This document shows, piece by piece, positions 42,561 to 54,438 of a stretch of 64,000 nucleotides of DNA. Each line of letters opens with the position of its first letter. The stretch's first letter is position 1. Below the pieces are notes generated by a model, which worked only from the letters and a program-made list of their open reading frames with translations, was not told the DNA's origin and made no database searches. The DNA is from Constrictibacter sp. MBR-5 (lineage in GTDB: Bacteria > Pseudomonadota > Alphaproteobacteria > JAJUGE01): the NCBI RefSeq assembly GCF_040549485.1, contig NZ_JBEPTK010000012.1, positions 62,001-126,000 of the forward strand. Direction: 5' to 3'. The position numbers were made by a program, and so were the translations under genes.

Positions 42561-43135
42561 TGCACCTCGCACGCATGGCGGCTGTCCTGGGCTGTCTCGC
42601 CGCGGCGGGCTGCGCGGCCGGCCCGAAGCCGCCCCTCTACTCCGCACTGCAGACCACAGGCTCGTTCGGCTATTTCGACGAGGATCTCGGTGGCGACCGG
42701 GTGCGCATCGGCTACAGGGCGCCGATCCGCCGCAGCTACGATCTCAGCCGTGCCGCGCGCGAACGGGAAAGCGACCGGCTGGTGAGCCTAGCCTACGATC
42801 TGGCGCTCCTGCATGCGGCGGAGATCGCCGAAGGGCGCGGGGCGGCGTCGTTCGACATCGCCGAGCGGGAGAACAACATCGATGCGACGGTCGAGACCGC
42901 CTACGCGCCCGACCCCTTCTATGCGCCCTGGCCCTATCGGCACCACCGCTACTACGGACCCTACCCGTTCTACGGCCCGCCGATCTATGCCGACCGCTCG
43001 ACGGAGATCGCCGTCGGCGTGACCTTCGTCGCCGAACTCCGCCGCGACGACGCCGGCGCCTTCACGACCAGCGAAACCCTGGCGAGGCTCCGTCAGCGCT
43101 ATCCGCGCCCGGCCGAGCCGGCGGGTGCCCCCTAA
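42557..43135 (+). CDS. CC0125/CC1285-type lipoprotein 2
   Basis: The 192-residue protein has a lipobox LAAAGC at residues 14-19 and the family core TGSFGYFDEDLGGDRVRIGYRAP, which I recognise from CC0125/CC1285-type lipoproteins. A Tyr/Pro/His-rich segment (FYAPWPYRHHRYYGPYPFYG) follows. It starts with ATGA overlapping the preceding lipoprotein gene. It lies 60 bp before the second sigma-factor gene. Function is unknown; cell-envelope stress is a reasonable guess only. Confidence 0.8.
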   Translation: MMHLARMAAVLGCLAAAGCAAGPKPPLYSALQTTGSFGYFDEDLGGDRVRIGYRAPIRRSYDLSRAARERESDRLVSLAYDLALLHAAEIAEGRGAASFDIAERENNIDATVETAYAPDPFYAPWPYRHHRYYGPYPFYGPPIYADRSTEIAVGVTFVAELRRDDAGAFTTSETLARLRQRYPRPAEPAGAP

Positions 43136-43164
43136 CGCGCACAGGAACCCCTGAACGCGACGGT

Positions 43165-43189
43165 GGAACAAACCCTCGCGGACACGGTT
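43165..43189 (+). promoter_or_regulatory. Candidate EcfG-type promoter of sigma gene 2
   Basis: GGAAC (43165-43169) is followed after 16 bp by GGTT (43186-43189). The EcfG promoter consensus is GGAAC-N16/17-CGTT, so this differs at one base. It ends only 8 bp before the ATG at 43198; if used, translation would start at the ATG at 43288 instead. Autoregulation of EcfG-like factors through such sites is known. Confidence 0.4.
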
Positions 43190-43197
43190 TACGACGC

Positions 43198-43821
43198 ATG
43201 AACACGCTTTCGCCCGCACCCCGTGCCGCGGTCGCTTCGCCGCCGGCTCCGGCTCCCTCAGCATCGGGGTCGTACATGGTTGACTGCATGCCCGAACACG
43301 CGGATCACGCCTCCCTGGTTGCTTCCCTGACGGAGCAGCTGCCGCATCTTCGCCGCTACGCGATGGTGCTCTGCCGCCATCGCGACCAGGCGGACGACCT
43401 CGTCCAGGAGGCGCTGCTGCGCGCCATCGATCACCTGCATCAGTTCCGCCCGGGCACGAATCTGCGCGCGTGGCTGTTCACGATCCTGCGCAACGCCCAC
43501 CTGAACAACTGCCGCCGCAACCAGCGCTACGGCGTGACCTCGATCGACGAGAGGCCCGCGGCGTTCGAGCAGCCGTCACCTTCGGCCCAGGCCGACGTCG
43601 TGGCGCTCAAGGAGCTGGAACGTTGCATGCTCGAGATCCCGGACGAGCAGCGGGAGGCGCTGTTGCTCGTCGTCGTCGAGGGCATGACCTACGAGGAGGC
43701 CGCCGAGGTGATGGTGGTGCCGATCGGCACCATTCGGTCGCGCGTGAGCCGCGCACGCCGGGCGCTGCTTCACCTGTTCGCCGCGCAGGAACAGCAAGTT
43801 GAACTGGAACCGGCGGTGTGA
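43198..43821 (+). CDS. ECF RNA polymerase sigma factor 2
   Basis: The 207-residue sigma factor has region 2 (CRHRDQADDLVQEALLRAID, FRPGTNLRAWLFTILRN) and region 4 (LLLVVVEGMTYEEAAEVMVVPIGTIRSRVSRARRAL). It resembles sigma factor 1 in this window and the EcfG group. The first 30 residues are Ala/Pro-rich and may not be translated; an in-frame ATG at 43288 (MPEHADHAS) would remove them. A GGAAC-type promoter just upstream supports the later start. No anti-sigma gene is adjacent. Confidence 0.9.
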   Translation: MNTLSPAPRAAVASPPAPAPSASGSYMVDCMPEHADHASLVASLTEQLPHLRRYAMVLCRHRDQADDLVQEALLRAIDHLHQFRPGTNLRAWLFTILRNAHLNNCRRNQRYGVTSIDERPAAFEQPSPSAQADVVALKELERCMLEIPDEQREALLLVVVEGMTYEEAAEVMVVPIGTIRSRVSRARRALLHLFAAQEQQVELEPAV

Positions 43822-43908
43822 CCGCGGCCTGACGAAAGACGGGCGAAGCGCGGCATTGACGGTTTGTTAGGGTGAACGGATGATCCTCCGGCGAGATTCG
43901 GAGGATGC

Positions 43909-45285
43909 ATGATCGATTCCCTTCCGCTCGTACTGATCGTCGAAGATTCCCAGTCGCTCGCCGAGATCTACAGCTACACGCTGAGGGACGAGCAGGCGCG
44001 CGTGGTGCAGGCCGCGACGCTGTCGGCGGCGCGCGCGGTCGTCGCCGCCGATCCGCCCGCCGTCGTCCTGCTCGATCTCAGGCTGCCGGACGGCGACGGC
44101 GCCGACCTCCTGAAGGAAATCAAGCACGCCGACCCCGACGCGGCGGTCATCGTCATTACCGCGCACGGCTCGATCAACGGTGCCGTGGACGCGATCCGCG
44201 GTGGCGCCGAGGATTTCCTGGTCAAGCCGTTCGCGACCCAGCGGCTTCTGACCACCGTGCGCAACAGCCTCGAGCGTCACCGCCTGTCCCGTCTGGTGCG
44301 CATCCTGTCGCCCACCGGCGCCGGCGAGGGGTTCGAGGGGTTCGTCGGCACGGACGCGTCGATGCAGGCGGTCTACCGCATCGTCGAACAGGCCGCCGCC
44401 AGCACCGCGACCGTGTTCATCACCGGGGAGAGCGGCACCGGCAAGGAGGTCTGCGCCGAGGCGATCCACCGGCGCAGCGGCCGTGCCGCCGGGCCGTTCG
44501 TGGCGATCAACTGCGGCGCGTTTCCCCGCGACCTGATCGAGAGCGAGATCTTCGGCCATACCAGGGGCGCGTTCACCGGCGCCACGGCGAACCGCGAGGG
44601 CGCCGCGTCGCGCGCGCACCGTGGGACCCTCTTCCTGGACGAAATCTGCGACATGGACCTGACCCTGCAGACGCGCCTCCTGCGCTTCCTGCAGACGGGG
44701 GTCGTGCAGAAGGTCGGCAGCGACCGGCCGGAACAGGTGGACGTGCGGTTCGTCTGCGCGACCAACCGGGATCCCATGGAGGAGGTCCGCGCCGGCCGCT
44801 TCCGCGAGGATCTCTACTACCGTCTCCACGTCCTGCCGATCCACCTGCCGCCGCTGCGCCATCGCGGCGACGACGCGGTCATCATCGGGCGCCATTTGCT
44901 GCGCCGCTTCGCCGCCGAGGAAGGCAAGCGCTTCCAGGGCTTCACGGCAGAGGCGGAAGCCCTGCTAGCCTCCTACCCCTGGCCCGGAAACGTGCGGCAG
45001 CTCCAGAACGTCGTGCGGAACATCACCGTCCTGCACGACGGCGACCGGGTCGGCATCGAGATGCTCGGGCCGGTGCTCGACCTCGCCCAGGGCCGCCGGA
45101 CCGATGAGAGGATGGACGACAGCGAGGACGAGATCCGCCCCCTCGACGATCTGGAACGGGAGGCGATCGAGCGGGCCATCACCCTCTGCGACGGCAACAT
45201 GACGCGCGCGGCGCAACGGCTCGGCATCAGCGTGAAGACGATCTACCGCAAGCGCGCCGCATGGAGCGGCCCGACCGCAGCCTGA
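43909..45285 (+). CDS. NtrC-type sigma-54 response regulator
   Basis: The 458-residue protein has a receiver domain with Asp56, a sigma-54 interaction AAA+ domain (Walker A GESGTGKE, GAFTGA loop, LFLDEI, YPWPGNVRQLQN) and a C-terminal Fis-type helix-turn-helix (RAAQRLGISVKTIYRKR). The GAFTGA motif shows it can activate RNA polymerase with sigma-54. It is convergent with a hybrid histidine kinase gene 63 bp away, its most likely partner. Target promoters are unknown. Confidence 0.94.
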   Translation: MIDSLPLVLIVEDSQSLAEIYSYTLRDEQARVVQAATLSAARAVVAADPPAVVLLDLRLPDGDGADLLKEIKHADPDAAVIVITAHGSINGAVDAIRGGAEDFLVKPFATQRLLTTVRNSLERHRLSRLVRILSPTGAGEGFEGFVGTDASMQAVYRIVEQAAASTATVFITGESGTGKEVCAEAIHRRSGRAAGPFVAINCGAFPRDLIESEIFGHTRGAFTGATANREGAASRAHRGTLFLDEICDMDLTLQTRLLRFLQTGVVQKVGSDRPEQVDVRFVCATNRDPMEEVRAGRFREDLYYRLHVLPIHLPPLRHRGDDAVIIGRHLLRRFAAEEGKRFQGFTAEAEALLASYPWPGNVRQLQNVVRNITVLHDGDRVGIEMLGPVLDLAQGRRTDERMDDSEDEIRPLDDLEREAIERAITLCDGNMTRAAQRLGISVKTIYRKRAAWSGPTAA

Positions 45286-45300
45286 CCGTCCACTGCCGGA

Positions 45301-45318
45301 CCGTCCGCTGCCGGACGG
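45301..45318. terminator. Hairpin between convergent genes
   Basis: CCGTCCG-CTGC-CGGACGG forms a seven-pair stem with a four-base loop. It lies between the stops of the NtrC-type regulator (plus) and the hybrid kinase (minus), followed by a GC-rich direct repeat. It could end transcription both ways, but there is no T-run. Confidence 0.35.
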
Positions 45319-45348
45319 CCGGCCGCGCGACCGCCGGCCGCGTCGCGG

Positions 45349-48633
<3,285 letters not shown>

Positions 48634-48860
48634 CCGGCCCGTTCCTCTACAGCCATTGGGATCCCGAGGCTCGACCCTCTCACCCAAACGTGAACGATTG
48701 CCTGCGAGGGCACCGGGGCGATGGCCGAATCGACCGGACAGTTTGTCCGCCACTCGCATTCTGCGCCGCCGGCCGGGCGCCGGAACGGCGCAGACCGTGG
48801 ATTTGCAGGCTGGCACTGCGCTTGCGGACAGAGGATGAACCTCTCACCGGAGACACGCAG

Positions 48861-48953
48861 ATGACGGCCCAGATCTTTACGCTGTCCGCCCATCGCGGGC
48901 AGGCGCGAAGCGCCCGCCCCGAGGCCTCACATCGGCTGGGACAGGATCGATGA
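48861..48953 (+). CDS. Small leader peptide, 30 aa (possible)
   Basis: A 30-codon frame starts with ATG at 48861 (GGAG eight bases upstream) and ends with TGA overlapping the ATG of the CheY-like gene (ATGA). The peptide begins MTAQIFTLSAHRGQAR and is Arg/His-rich. The exact 4-bp overlap suggests translational coupling to the receiver gene. It could also be a chance frame; no homologue is recognised. Confidence 0.45.
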   Translation: MTAQIFTLSAHRGQARSARPEASHRLGQDR

Positions 48954-49312
48954 CGAAGATCCTGGTGGTGGACGACGACCAGCTGACCCGGATGATCGCG
49001 GTGCATCTTCTCGGCCGCGCCGGCGAGATCGTGGCGGAAGCCTGCAACGGCCGGGAGGCGCTGCGGATGCTCATGCACGATGCGGAGATCGGCACGCTGG
49101 TCACCGACGTCCTGATGCCCGAAATGGACGGGCTCGAACTGATCCAGGCGGCGCGCAAACTCAGGCCCCGGCTGCGCATCGTCGCAATGTCGGCGGGTGG
49201 GAAGCGGGTGAAACTCGACCTGCTGCCGGTGGCCCGATCGCTCGGCGCCGATGCCTGCTTCCAGAAGCCGCTCTGTCAGGAAACGATCGGCCTGGTGACC
49301 GGCTCGGCCTGA
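48950..49312 (+). CDS. CheY-like response regulator
   Basis: The 120-residue single receiver domain has acidic residues Asp8-Asp10 (VVDDD), phospho-acceptor Asp53 (VTDVLMPEMDG), a Ser/Thr equivalent (AMSAGG) and Lys in FQKPLC. With no output domain it would act through protein contact, perhaps as a phosphate shuttle for the adjacent hybrid kinase encoded on the other strand. A 30-codon frame overlaps its start by 4 bp. Confidence 0.92.
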   Translation: MTKILVVDDDQLTRMIAVHLLGRAGEIVAEACNGREALRMLMHDAEIGTLVTDVLMPEMDGLELIQAARKLRPRLRIVAMSAGGKRVKLDLLPVARSLGADACFQKPLCQETIGLVTGSA

Positions 49313-49340
49313 CGGCCTCGCCGGGCGGTCCCGCCCGGCG

Positions 49341-50309
49341 TCACGCGCTGCAGCTGGCGCCGCCCAGCACGCAGAACTTGGCGCAGTGGCGGTGGTTCAG
49401 CCGCACCGGCCCCGACGCCTCGGCCAGCGTGCGGCCGAGTTCGAACGCGGAGTCGTAAGGCAGCAGCGTGCATGCGACGACGGCCGGCGCGTCGGCGCCC
49501 TTGCGCTTCACCACCATGCGCGATCCGGCGCACATCACGTCGTTCGGCGACTTGCCGAGGATGCCCCAGCAGGCGGTCGTGATCTCGGGCACCACGGCCG
49601 CCGGATCCATCTCCGGAAACAGGACCAGCCGCGACGGATCGCTCGCGTCCACCGGGATCCCGTGCGCGGCGAACAGACGGGCGAAGCCGGCGCGCTCGGC
49701 CTCCTCGCTCTCTCCCCAGAGGGTGCGGGCGGCGACGCTCAGGTCGAACCCGTTCCGCGACAGCCAGATCAGCCCGTCGAGCGTCGGCTGCCAGGTCCGC
49801 GGCCCGCGCTCCTCCTCGTGCCGCTCCGGGGTATGGTGGTCGAGCGAGACGCGGATCGTCAGCCGCGCGCCGAAGCGCTGGTTGAGGTCGAGCAGTTGCC
49901 GCTTCAGCCGCGCCATCGGCCGCATGGCGTTGGTCAGCACCAGCGTGCGGTAGCCGCGCGACAGACACTCTTCCATCATCGCCGGCATCTCGGGATTCAT
50001 GAACGGCTCGCCGCCGGTGAAGCCGATCTCACGCGTCCCCAAGCCGTCCGCGTCGATCTCGTCCAGGTAGGCCGCCACCTCCGCCCGCGTGATGTAGACG
50101 AGGCGGTCGTTGCGCGGGCTCGATTCGATGTAGCAGTGGGCGCAGGTGATGTTGCAGAGCGTACCGGTGTTGAACCAGAGCGTATCGAGCCGGCGCAGCG
50201 CGACCTCCGCCCGCTCCTGCCCGTCGGCGGTGCGCAGGGGGTCGCGGAACTTCGCCGCCTCGCGGGTGAGGAGCGACGCGTCGATCGCGGAGGCGGTGGC
50301 GTGCAGCAT
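49341..50309 (-). CDS. Radical SAM protein
   Basis: The 322-residue protein has the CxxxCxxC cluster motif CNITCAHC near residue 52 and the SAM-binding GFTGGEPFMNPEM. C-terminal cysteines (CWGILG, MCAGS, CTLLP, HCAKFCVLGGASC) suggest an additional SPASM-like cluster. It is divergent from two arsenosugar-type glycosyltransferase genes. It does not resemble ArsS, whose motif is CNQSCxHC. Its reaction is unknown; context suggests a link to those transferases. Confidence 0.9.
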   Translation of the reverse strand: MLHATASAIDASLLTREAAKFRDPLRTADGQERAEVALRRLDTLWFNTGTLCNITCAHCYIESSPRNDRLVYITRAEVAAYLDEIDADGLGTREIGFTGGEPFMNPEMPAMMEECLSRGYRTLVLTNAMRPMARLKRQLLDLNQRFGARLTIRVSLDHHTPERHEEERGPRTWQPTLDGLIWLSRNGFDLSVAARTLWGESEEAERAGFARLFAAHGIPVDASDPSRLVLFPEMDPAAVVPEITTACWGILGKSPNDVMCAGSRMVVKRKGADAPAVVACTLLPYDSAFELGRTLAEASGPVRLNHRHCAKFCVLGGASCSA

Positions 50310-50430
50310 CGAGCGGCCTTCGGCTGGCGGGATCGTCGTACGAGTTTAGCATGCCGATATGGTACGGGACTCGCGCGGCAGGCGATCACCCTGTCGTCAA
50401 CGGGCGTTCAACGGGAGGCGCTGTGCGCCG

Positions 50431-51120
50431 ATGCTGTCCATCATCGTCCCGGCCCTCGACGAGGCGGCGACCATCGAAGCCGCCCTGGGCAGGCTGGCGG
50501 CGTTGCGGCGGAACGGCTGCGACGTGATCGTCGCCGACGGCGGCAGCCGCGACGGCACCCCCGGGATCGCCGCGCCGCACTGCGACCGGGTGGTCACCGC
50601 CCCGCGCGGCCGGGCCTCGCAGATGAATGCGGGCGCCGCAGCCGCACGTGGCGACATCCTGCTCTTCCTGCATGCCGACACGCGGCTGCCCGGCGACGCA
50701 GAGGCGACGATCGCCGCCGCGCTGGCCGACCCTGCAGCGCTCTGGGGCCGCTTCGACGTGACGATCGAAGGCCGCCATCCGGCGCTGCCGCTGGTCGCCG
50801 CCATGATGAACCTGCGGTCGCGCCTGACCGGCATCGCGACCGGCGACCAGGCGATCTTCGTCCGGCGGGCGGCGTTCGACGCCGCCGGCCGCTTTCCGGA
50901 CATCCCGCTGATGGAGGATATCGCACTGTCCGCCCGCCTGCGGCGCATGGCGCGCCCCGTGTGCCTGCGGCAGCGCGTGACGACGTCCGGCCGGCGCTGG
51001 GACAAGAACGGCGCGCTGGGCACGATCCTGCTGATGTGGCGGCTGCGGCTCGCCTATGCGCTCGGCGCCGACCCGGCCGCCCTCGCCCGGCGCTACGGCT
51101 ACGTGCCGCGCGATGGCTGA
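50431..51120 (+). CDS. TIGR04283-type arsenosugar glycosyltransferase
   Basis: The 229-residue GT2-like enzyme has LSIIVPALDEAATIE at the start, DVIVADGGSRDGT and LLFLHADTRLP, typical of the TIGR04283 arsenosugar-biosynthesis group. It is followed by a TIGR04282-type gene that overlaps it by 8 bp, the usual pair. The ATG at 50431 matches the family start. Neither arsM nor other arsenic genes are in the window, so the arsenosugar role is inferred from family names. Confidence 0.87.
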   Translation: MLSIIVPALDEAATIEAALGRLAALRRNGCDVIVADGGSRDGTPGIAAPHCDRVVTAPRGRASQMNAGAAAARGDILLFLHADTRLPGDAEATIAAALADPAALWGRFDVTIEGRHPALPLVAAMMNLRSRLTGIATGDQAIFVRRAAFDAAGRFPDIPLMEDIALSARLRRMARPVCLRQRVTTSGRRWDKNGALGTILLMWRLRLAYALGADPAALARRYGYVPRDG

Positions 51121-51742
51121 ACCCGTCGGCCCCCAACGCGTCGGCCCTGAACCCGTCGGCATCGCCGTCTTCGCCAAGGCGCCCGTCCCCGGCTACGCCA
51201 AGACCCGGCTGATCCCCGCCCTCGGCGCCGAGGGGGCGGCGGCCCTGCAGGGCCGCTTCATCGCGCGAACGGTGGCGACGGCGCTCGCGGCCGGGCTCGG
51301 TCCCGTCACGCTCTGGTGCGCGCCCGACGGCACGCATCCGGCCTTCGCGGCGCTCCGCGGCACGGTGGCGCTGCGCCGCCAGGCGGAGGGCGACCTCGGC
51401 GCACGCATGGCGGCCGCGTTCGAGGCCGCACCGGGGCCGCTGCTGCTGGTCGGCACCGATTGCCCCGTCCTCACGCCGGAACACCTGCGGGCCTGCGCAG
51501 CGGCACTCCGGGATCATGATGCCGTCTTCCTTCCGGTCGAGGACGGCGGCTACGTCCTCGTCGGCCTGCGCCGGCCGGCACCCGGCATCTTCGCCGGCAT
51601 GACCTGGAGCACGGCCACGGTGATGGCGGAGACGCGCGCCCGCCTGCGCGATCTGCGCCTCTCGTGGACGGAGCCGGCGACGCTGTGGGACGTGGACGCG
51701 ATCGCCGACCTCGACCGCTGCCGCGCCCTCGGGCTGATTTAG
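51113..51742 (+). CDS. TIGR04282-type arsenosugar glycosyltransferase
   Basis: The 209-residue protein has the nucleotidyltransferase-like signature IAVFAKAPVPGYAKTRL and LLLVGTDCPVLTPEHL, followed by VEDGGYVLVGLRRP, as in the TIGR04282 group. It starts inside the end of the preceding gene (8-bp overlap), so the pair is co-translated. The first 15 residues carry a short Pro-Val-Gly repeat from a DNA repeat near 51120-51160. Function is inferred from the family. Confidence 0.88.
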   Translation: MAEPVGPQRVGPEPVGIAVFAKAPVPGYAKTRLIPALGAEGAAALQGRFIARTVATALAAGLGPVTLWCAPDGTHPAFAALRGTVALRRQAEGDLGARMAAAFEAAPGPLLLVGTDCPVLTPEHLRACAAALRDHDAVFLPVEDGGYVLVGLRRPAPGIFAGMTWSTATVMAETRARLRDLRLSWTEPATLWDVDAIADLDRCRALGLI

Positions 51743-51767
51743 TGGCGACGTCTGGCAGCGGCCCACC

Positions 51768-52283
51768 CTAACGCTCGGGCACGTTCGTGGTCGCCAGAAC
51801 GGTCGCCGTTTCCGCGCCCAGGTCGGACAGCACGCTGATCGACCCGTCGGTTTCGAGCACGACCGCACCGGCATCCTCGACCCGCGTTACGCCTTCCGTC
51901 CGGAGCACCGACAATATCTCCTCCGTGGTCACCCGCTGCCGGCGCATCGCATCGCGCAGGTAGCGCCCGCGATAGAGCAGCAGCGTCGGCTCGGCCTTGA
52001 TCATCCCCTGGAACCGCTCGGAGCGGACGGAAAGCCATGTGATGCCGTATTGCAGGCCGATCAGCAGCGCGAAGGCGAGTACCCCCTCGGACAGCGACAC
52101 GTCTGCGTTGAGCAGGACCGTCGCCAGGGTCGAACCGAGCGCCACGGTGACCACCAGGTCGAAGGCGTTCAGCTTGGACAGCGTGCGCTTGCCCGTCACC
52201 CGCAGGAACGCCACCAGCGCCACATAAGCGAGCGAGCCGACGACGACCACGCGAAACAGGTCGGACCAGCTGTCGAAGAACAT
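51768..52283 (-). CDS. DUF421 membrane protein
   Basis: The 171-residue protein has three N-terminal membrane segments and the DUF421 core (GKRTLSKLNAFDLVVTVALGSTLA, then a soluble domain ending VEDAGAVVLETDGSISVL). The YetF/YcaP family is found in many bacteria; the role is not settled. It converges on the second glycosyltransferase gene with 25 bp between stops. It is alone on its strand. Confidence 0.88.
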   Translation of the reverse strand: MFFDSWSDLFRVVVVGSLAYVALVAFLRVTGKRTLSKLNAFDLVVTVALGSTLATVLLNADVSLSEGVLAFALLIGLQYGITWLSVRSERFQGMIKAEPTLLLYRGRYLRDAMRRQRVTTEEILSVLRTEGVTRVEDAGAVVLETDGSISVLSDLGAETATVLATTNVPER

Positions 52284-52460
52284 CGGGGGGAGCCTTCTTC
52301 GTTTCGTGAACCTCGGAGTTTGCCGCGGCGTCGCGCGCCTAACGCGTCCGCGCCGTCGACAGTTCATCGGTCCGGCCCGGTTTCCGCCGCATCCCCCCGT
52401 TGCCCTCCGCCGGACGACGGTCGCATACTGGCGAAAAGTACGGACATCGAGGGACGCGCC

Positions 52461-53342
52461 ATGCTCGCAGTGAAACCGCTGCACCCGGAATTCGTCGCCG
52501 AGATCGAGGGCGTCGACCTGCGCCGGCCGGTCGACGCCGACACGCTGTCGCAGATCGTCGCGGCACTCGACCGCTACGGCGTCGTCGTCTTCCACGACCA
52601 GCCGATCGACGACGAGCAGCAGCTCGCCTTCTCGCGCCTGTTCGGCGAGCTCGAGATCTCGCGCGCGACGCTGCGGCCCGGGGCCAAGCTGCGCATCAAC
52701 CAGCACATGTCGGACGTCTCCAACCTCGACGAGAACAACAAGGTGATGGAGGGGAGCGACTATCGGCGCATGAGCGGCCTCGCGAACCGGCTCTGGCACA
52801 CCGACAGCTCGTTCAAGCGGGTGCCCGCGAAATACTCGATGCTGTCGGGCCGCGTCGTCCCGAGCGCGGGCGGCGACACCGAGTTTTCCGATATGCGAGC
52901 CGTCTACGATTCGCTGCCCGAGAAGACCAAGGCGCAGATCGAGGACATGATCGCCGTCCACTCGATCTTCCATTCGCGCGCCACCATCGGCTTCACCGAC
53001 TTCACGGCCGAGGAGCGCGCCGGCCTGCCGCCGGTGCAGCAGCGGCTCGTTCGCACGCATCCCGGTTCCGGCCGCAAGTCGCTCTACATCGCCTCGCACG
53101 CCAGCGAGATCGTCGGCATGCCGGTGCCCGAGGGCCGCATGATGCTGCTCGACCTGATGGACATCGCGACGCGGCCGGAATTCGTCCATGCGCACAAATG
53201 GCGCAAGGACGACCTCGTCGTCTGGGACAATCGCTGCACGCTGCACCGCGCGCGCCCGTTCGATCCGGCCGAACCGCGCGATATGCGCCGCACCACCGTC
53301 GCCGGCGACGGCCCAACGGTCGAACAGGCGCTGGTCGCCTGA
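52461..53342 (+). CDS. TauD/TfdA family dioxygenase
   Basis: The 293-residue Fe(II)/2-oxoglutarate dioxygenase has the HxD motif as His113-Thr-Asp115 (LWHTDSSF), the distal His in CTLHRARPFDP and the 2-oxoglutarate Arg in DMRRTTVAG. It resembles the TfdA branch that cleaves aryloxyalkanoates, but sequence alone does not give the substrate. The ATG follows GAGGGA. An amidohydrolase gene starts 16 bp downstream and is likely in the same pathway. Confidence 0.92.
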   Translation: MLAVKPLHPEFVAEIEGVDLRRPVDADTLSQIVAALDRYGVVVFHDQPIDDEQQLAFSRLFGELEISRATLRPGAKLRINQHMSDVSNLDENNKVMEGSDYRRMSGLANRLWHTDSSFKRVPAKYSMLSGRVVPSAGGDTEFSDMRAVYDSLPEKTKAQIEDMIAVHSIFHSRATIGFTDFTAEERAGLPPVQQRLVRTHPGSGRKSLYIASHASEIVGMPVPEGRMMLLDLMDIATRPEFVHAHKWRKDDLVVWDNRCTLHRARPFDPAEPRDMRRTTVAGDGPTVEQALVA

Positions 53343-53358
53343 ACCGCGCGAGGTCACG

Positions 53359-54438
53359 ATGAGCGCAACCGCCCCCGCTGCCGCCCCCTCTCCCGCTGCC
53401 GCGAGCCCCTATCTCGCCGTCCGCGACGACTGGCTCGCCCGCCGCAGCGAGCCGGCGCTGGAGCCCGACCTGCCGATCGTCGACCCGCACCATCACCTGT
53501 GGGACCGGCCGCACTGGCGTTACATGCTCGACGACCTGCTGGCAGACACGCGGCAAGGCCACGACATCGTCGCCACCGTCTTCGTCCAGTGCCGGGCCTT
53601 CCACCGCGCCGGCGGGCCGGAGGCGATGCGCCCCGTCGGCGAGACCGAATTCGTCGCCGGCGTCGCCGCGATGAGCGAGAGCGGCATCTACGGCCCGACC
53701 AGGGTCTGCGCCGGCATCGTCGGCCACGCCGACCTGCGCCTGGGCGAGGGCGTTCGCCCGGTGCTGGAGGCGCATGTCGCGGCCGGCGGCGGGCGCTTCC
53801 GCGGCATCCGCCACATCACCGCCTGGGACGCCGATGCGTCGCTGATGAACCCGGGCTACAGCCCGCCGCGCTACCTGCTGGCCGACCCGGCCTTCCGCGC
53901 CGGTTTCGCCGAGTTGGGCAAGCTTGGCCTGACGTTCGATGCCTGGCTCTACCACCCGCAGATCGACGACCTGACCGACCTCGCCGCCGCCTTCCCGGAC
54001 ACCGGGATCGTGCTCGACCATGTGGGCGGGCCGATCGGCATCGGCGCCTATGCCGGGCGGCGCGATGCGGTCTTCGCCGACTGGTCCGCGGCGATCCGCC
54101 GCCTCGCGCAGCGGCCCAACGTGCATGTGAAGCTCGGCGGCATCGGCATGCGCATCAACGGCTTCGACTTCCACGAGCACGACGACCCGCCCTCGTCGGA
54201 ACGTCTCGCCGACGCGTGGCGGCCCTATATCGAGACCTGCATCGAGGCCTTCGGCGCCGACCGCTGCATGTTCGAGAGCAACTTCCCCGTCGACAAAGGC
54301 TCCTACGGCTACGGCGTCTTCTGGAACGCCTGCAAGCTCCTGGCGAAGGGCGCGAGCGCCGCGGAGAAGACGGCCCTGTTCAACGGGACGGCTGCACGCT
54401 TCTACCGGCTCGACCTGCCGCAGGCCGCCGGCCGCTAG
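53359..54438 (+). CDS. Amidohydrolase family protein
   Basis: The 359-residue protein belongs to the amidohydrolase-2 group (2-pyrone-4,6-dicarboxylate lactonase-like). It has IVDPHHHLWD at residues 40-49 with the HxH pair, LDHVGGPIG near 224 and CMFESNFPVDKGSYG near 310, which carries the metal-site aspartate. It follows the TauD-type dioxygenase gene by 16 bp, suggesting dioxygenase then hydrolase steps in degradation of an organic acid. Its stop shares bases with the convergent TIGR02588 gene. Confidence 0.9.
   Translation: MSATAPAAAPSPAAASPYLAVRDDWLARRSEPALEPDLPIVDPHHHLWDRPHWRYMLDDLLADTRQGHDIVATVFVQCRAFHRAGGPEAMRPVGETEFVAGVAAMSESGIYGPTRVCAGIVGHADLRLGEGVRPVLEAHVAAGGGRFRGIRHITAWDADASLMNPGYSPPRYLLADPAFRAGFAELGKLGLTFDAWLYHPQIDDLTDLAAAFPDTGIVLDHVGGPIGIGAYAGRRDAVFADWSAAIRRLAQRPNVHVKLGGIGMRINGFDFHEHDDPPSSERLADAWRPYIETCIEAFGADRCMFESNFPVDKGSYGYGVFWNACKLLAKGASAAEKTALFNGTAARFYRLDLPQAAGR

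Noticed and set aside
40805-43821. A PhyR-NepR-EcfG general stress locus
   Set aside because: The sigma factors are EcfG-like, but the receiver protein has no sigma-like domain and no short NepR-type gene is present.
49341-50309. ArsS (arsenosugar radical SAM)
   Set aside because: The neighbourhood fits, but the cluster motif and the C-terminal cysteine pattern differ from ArsS.
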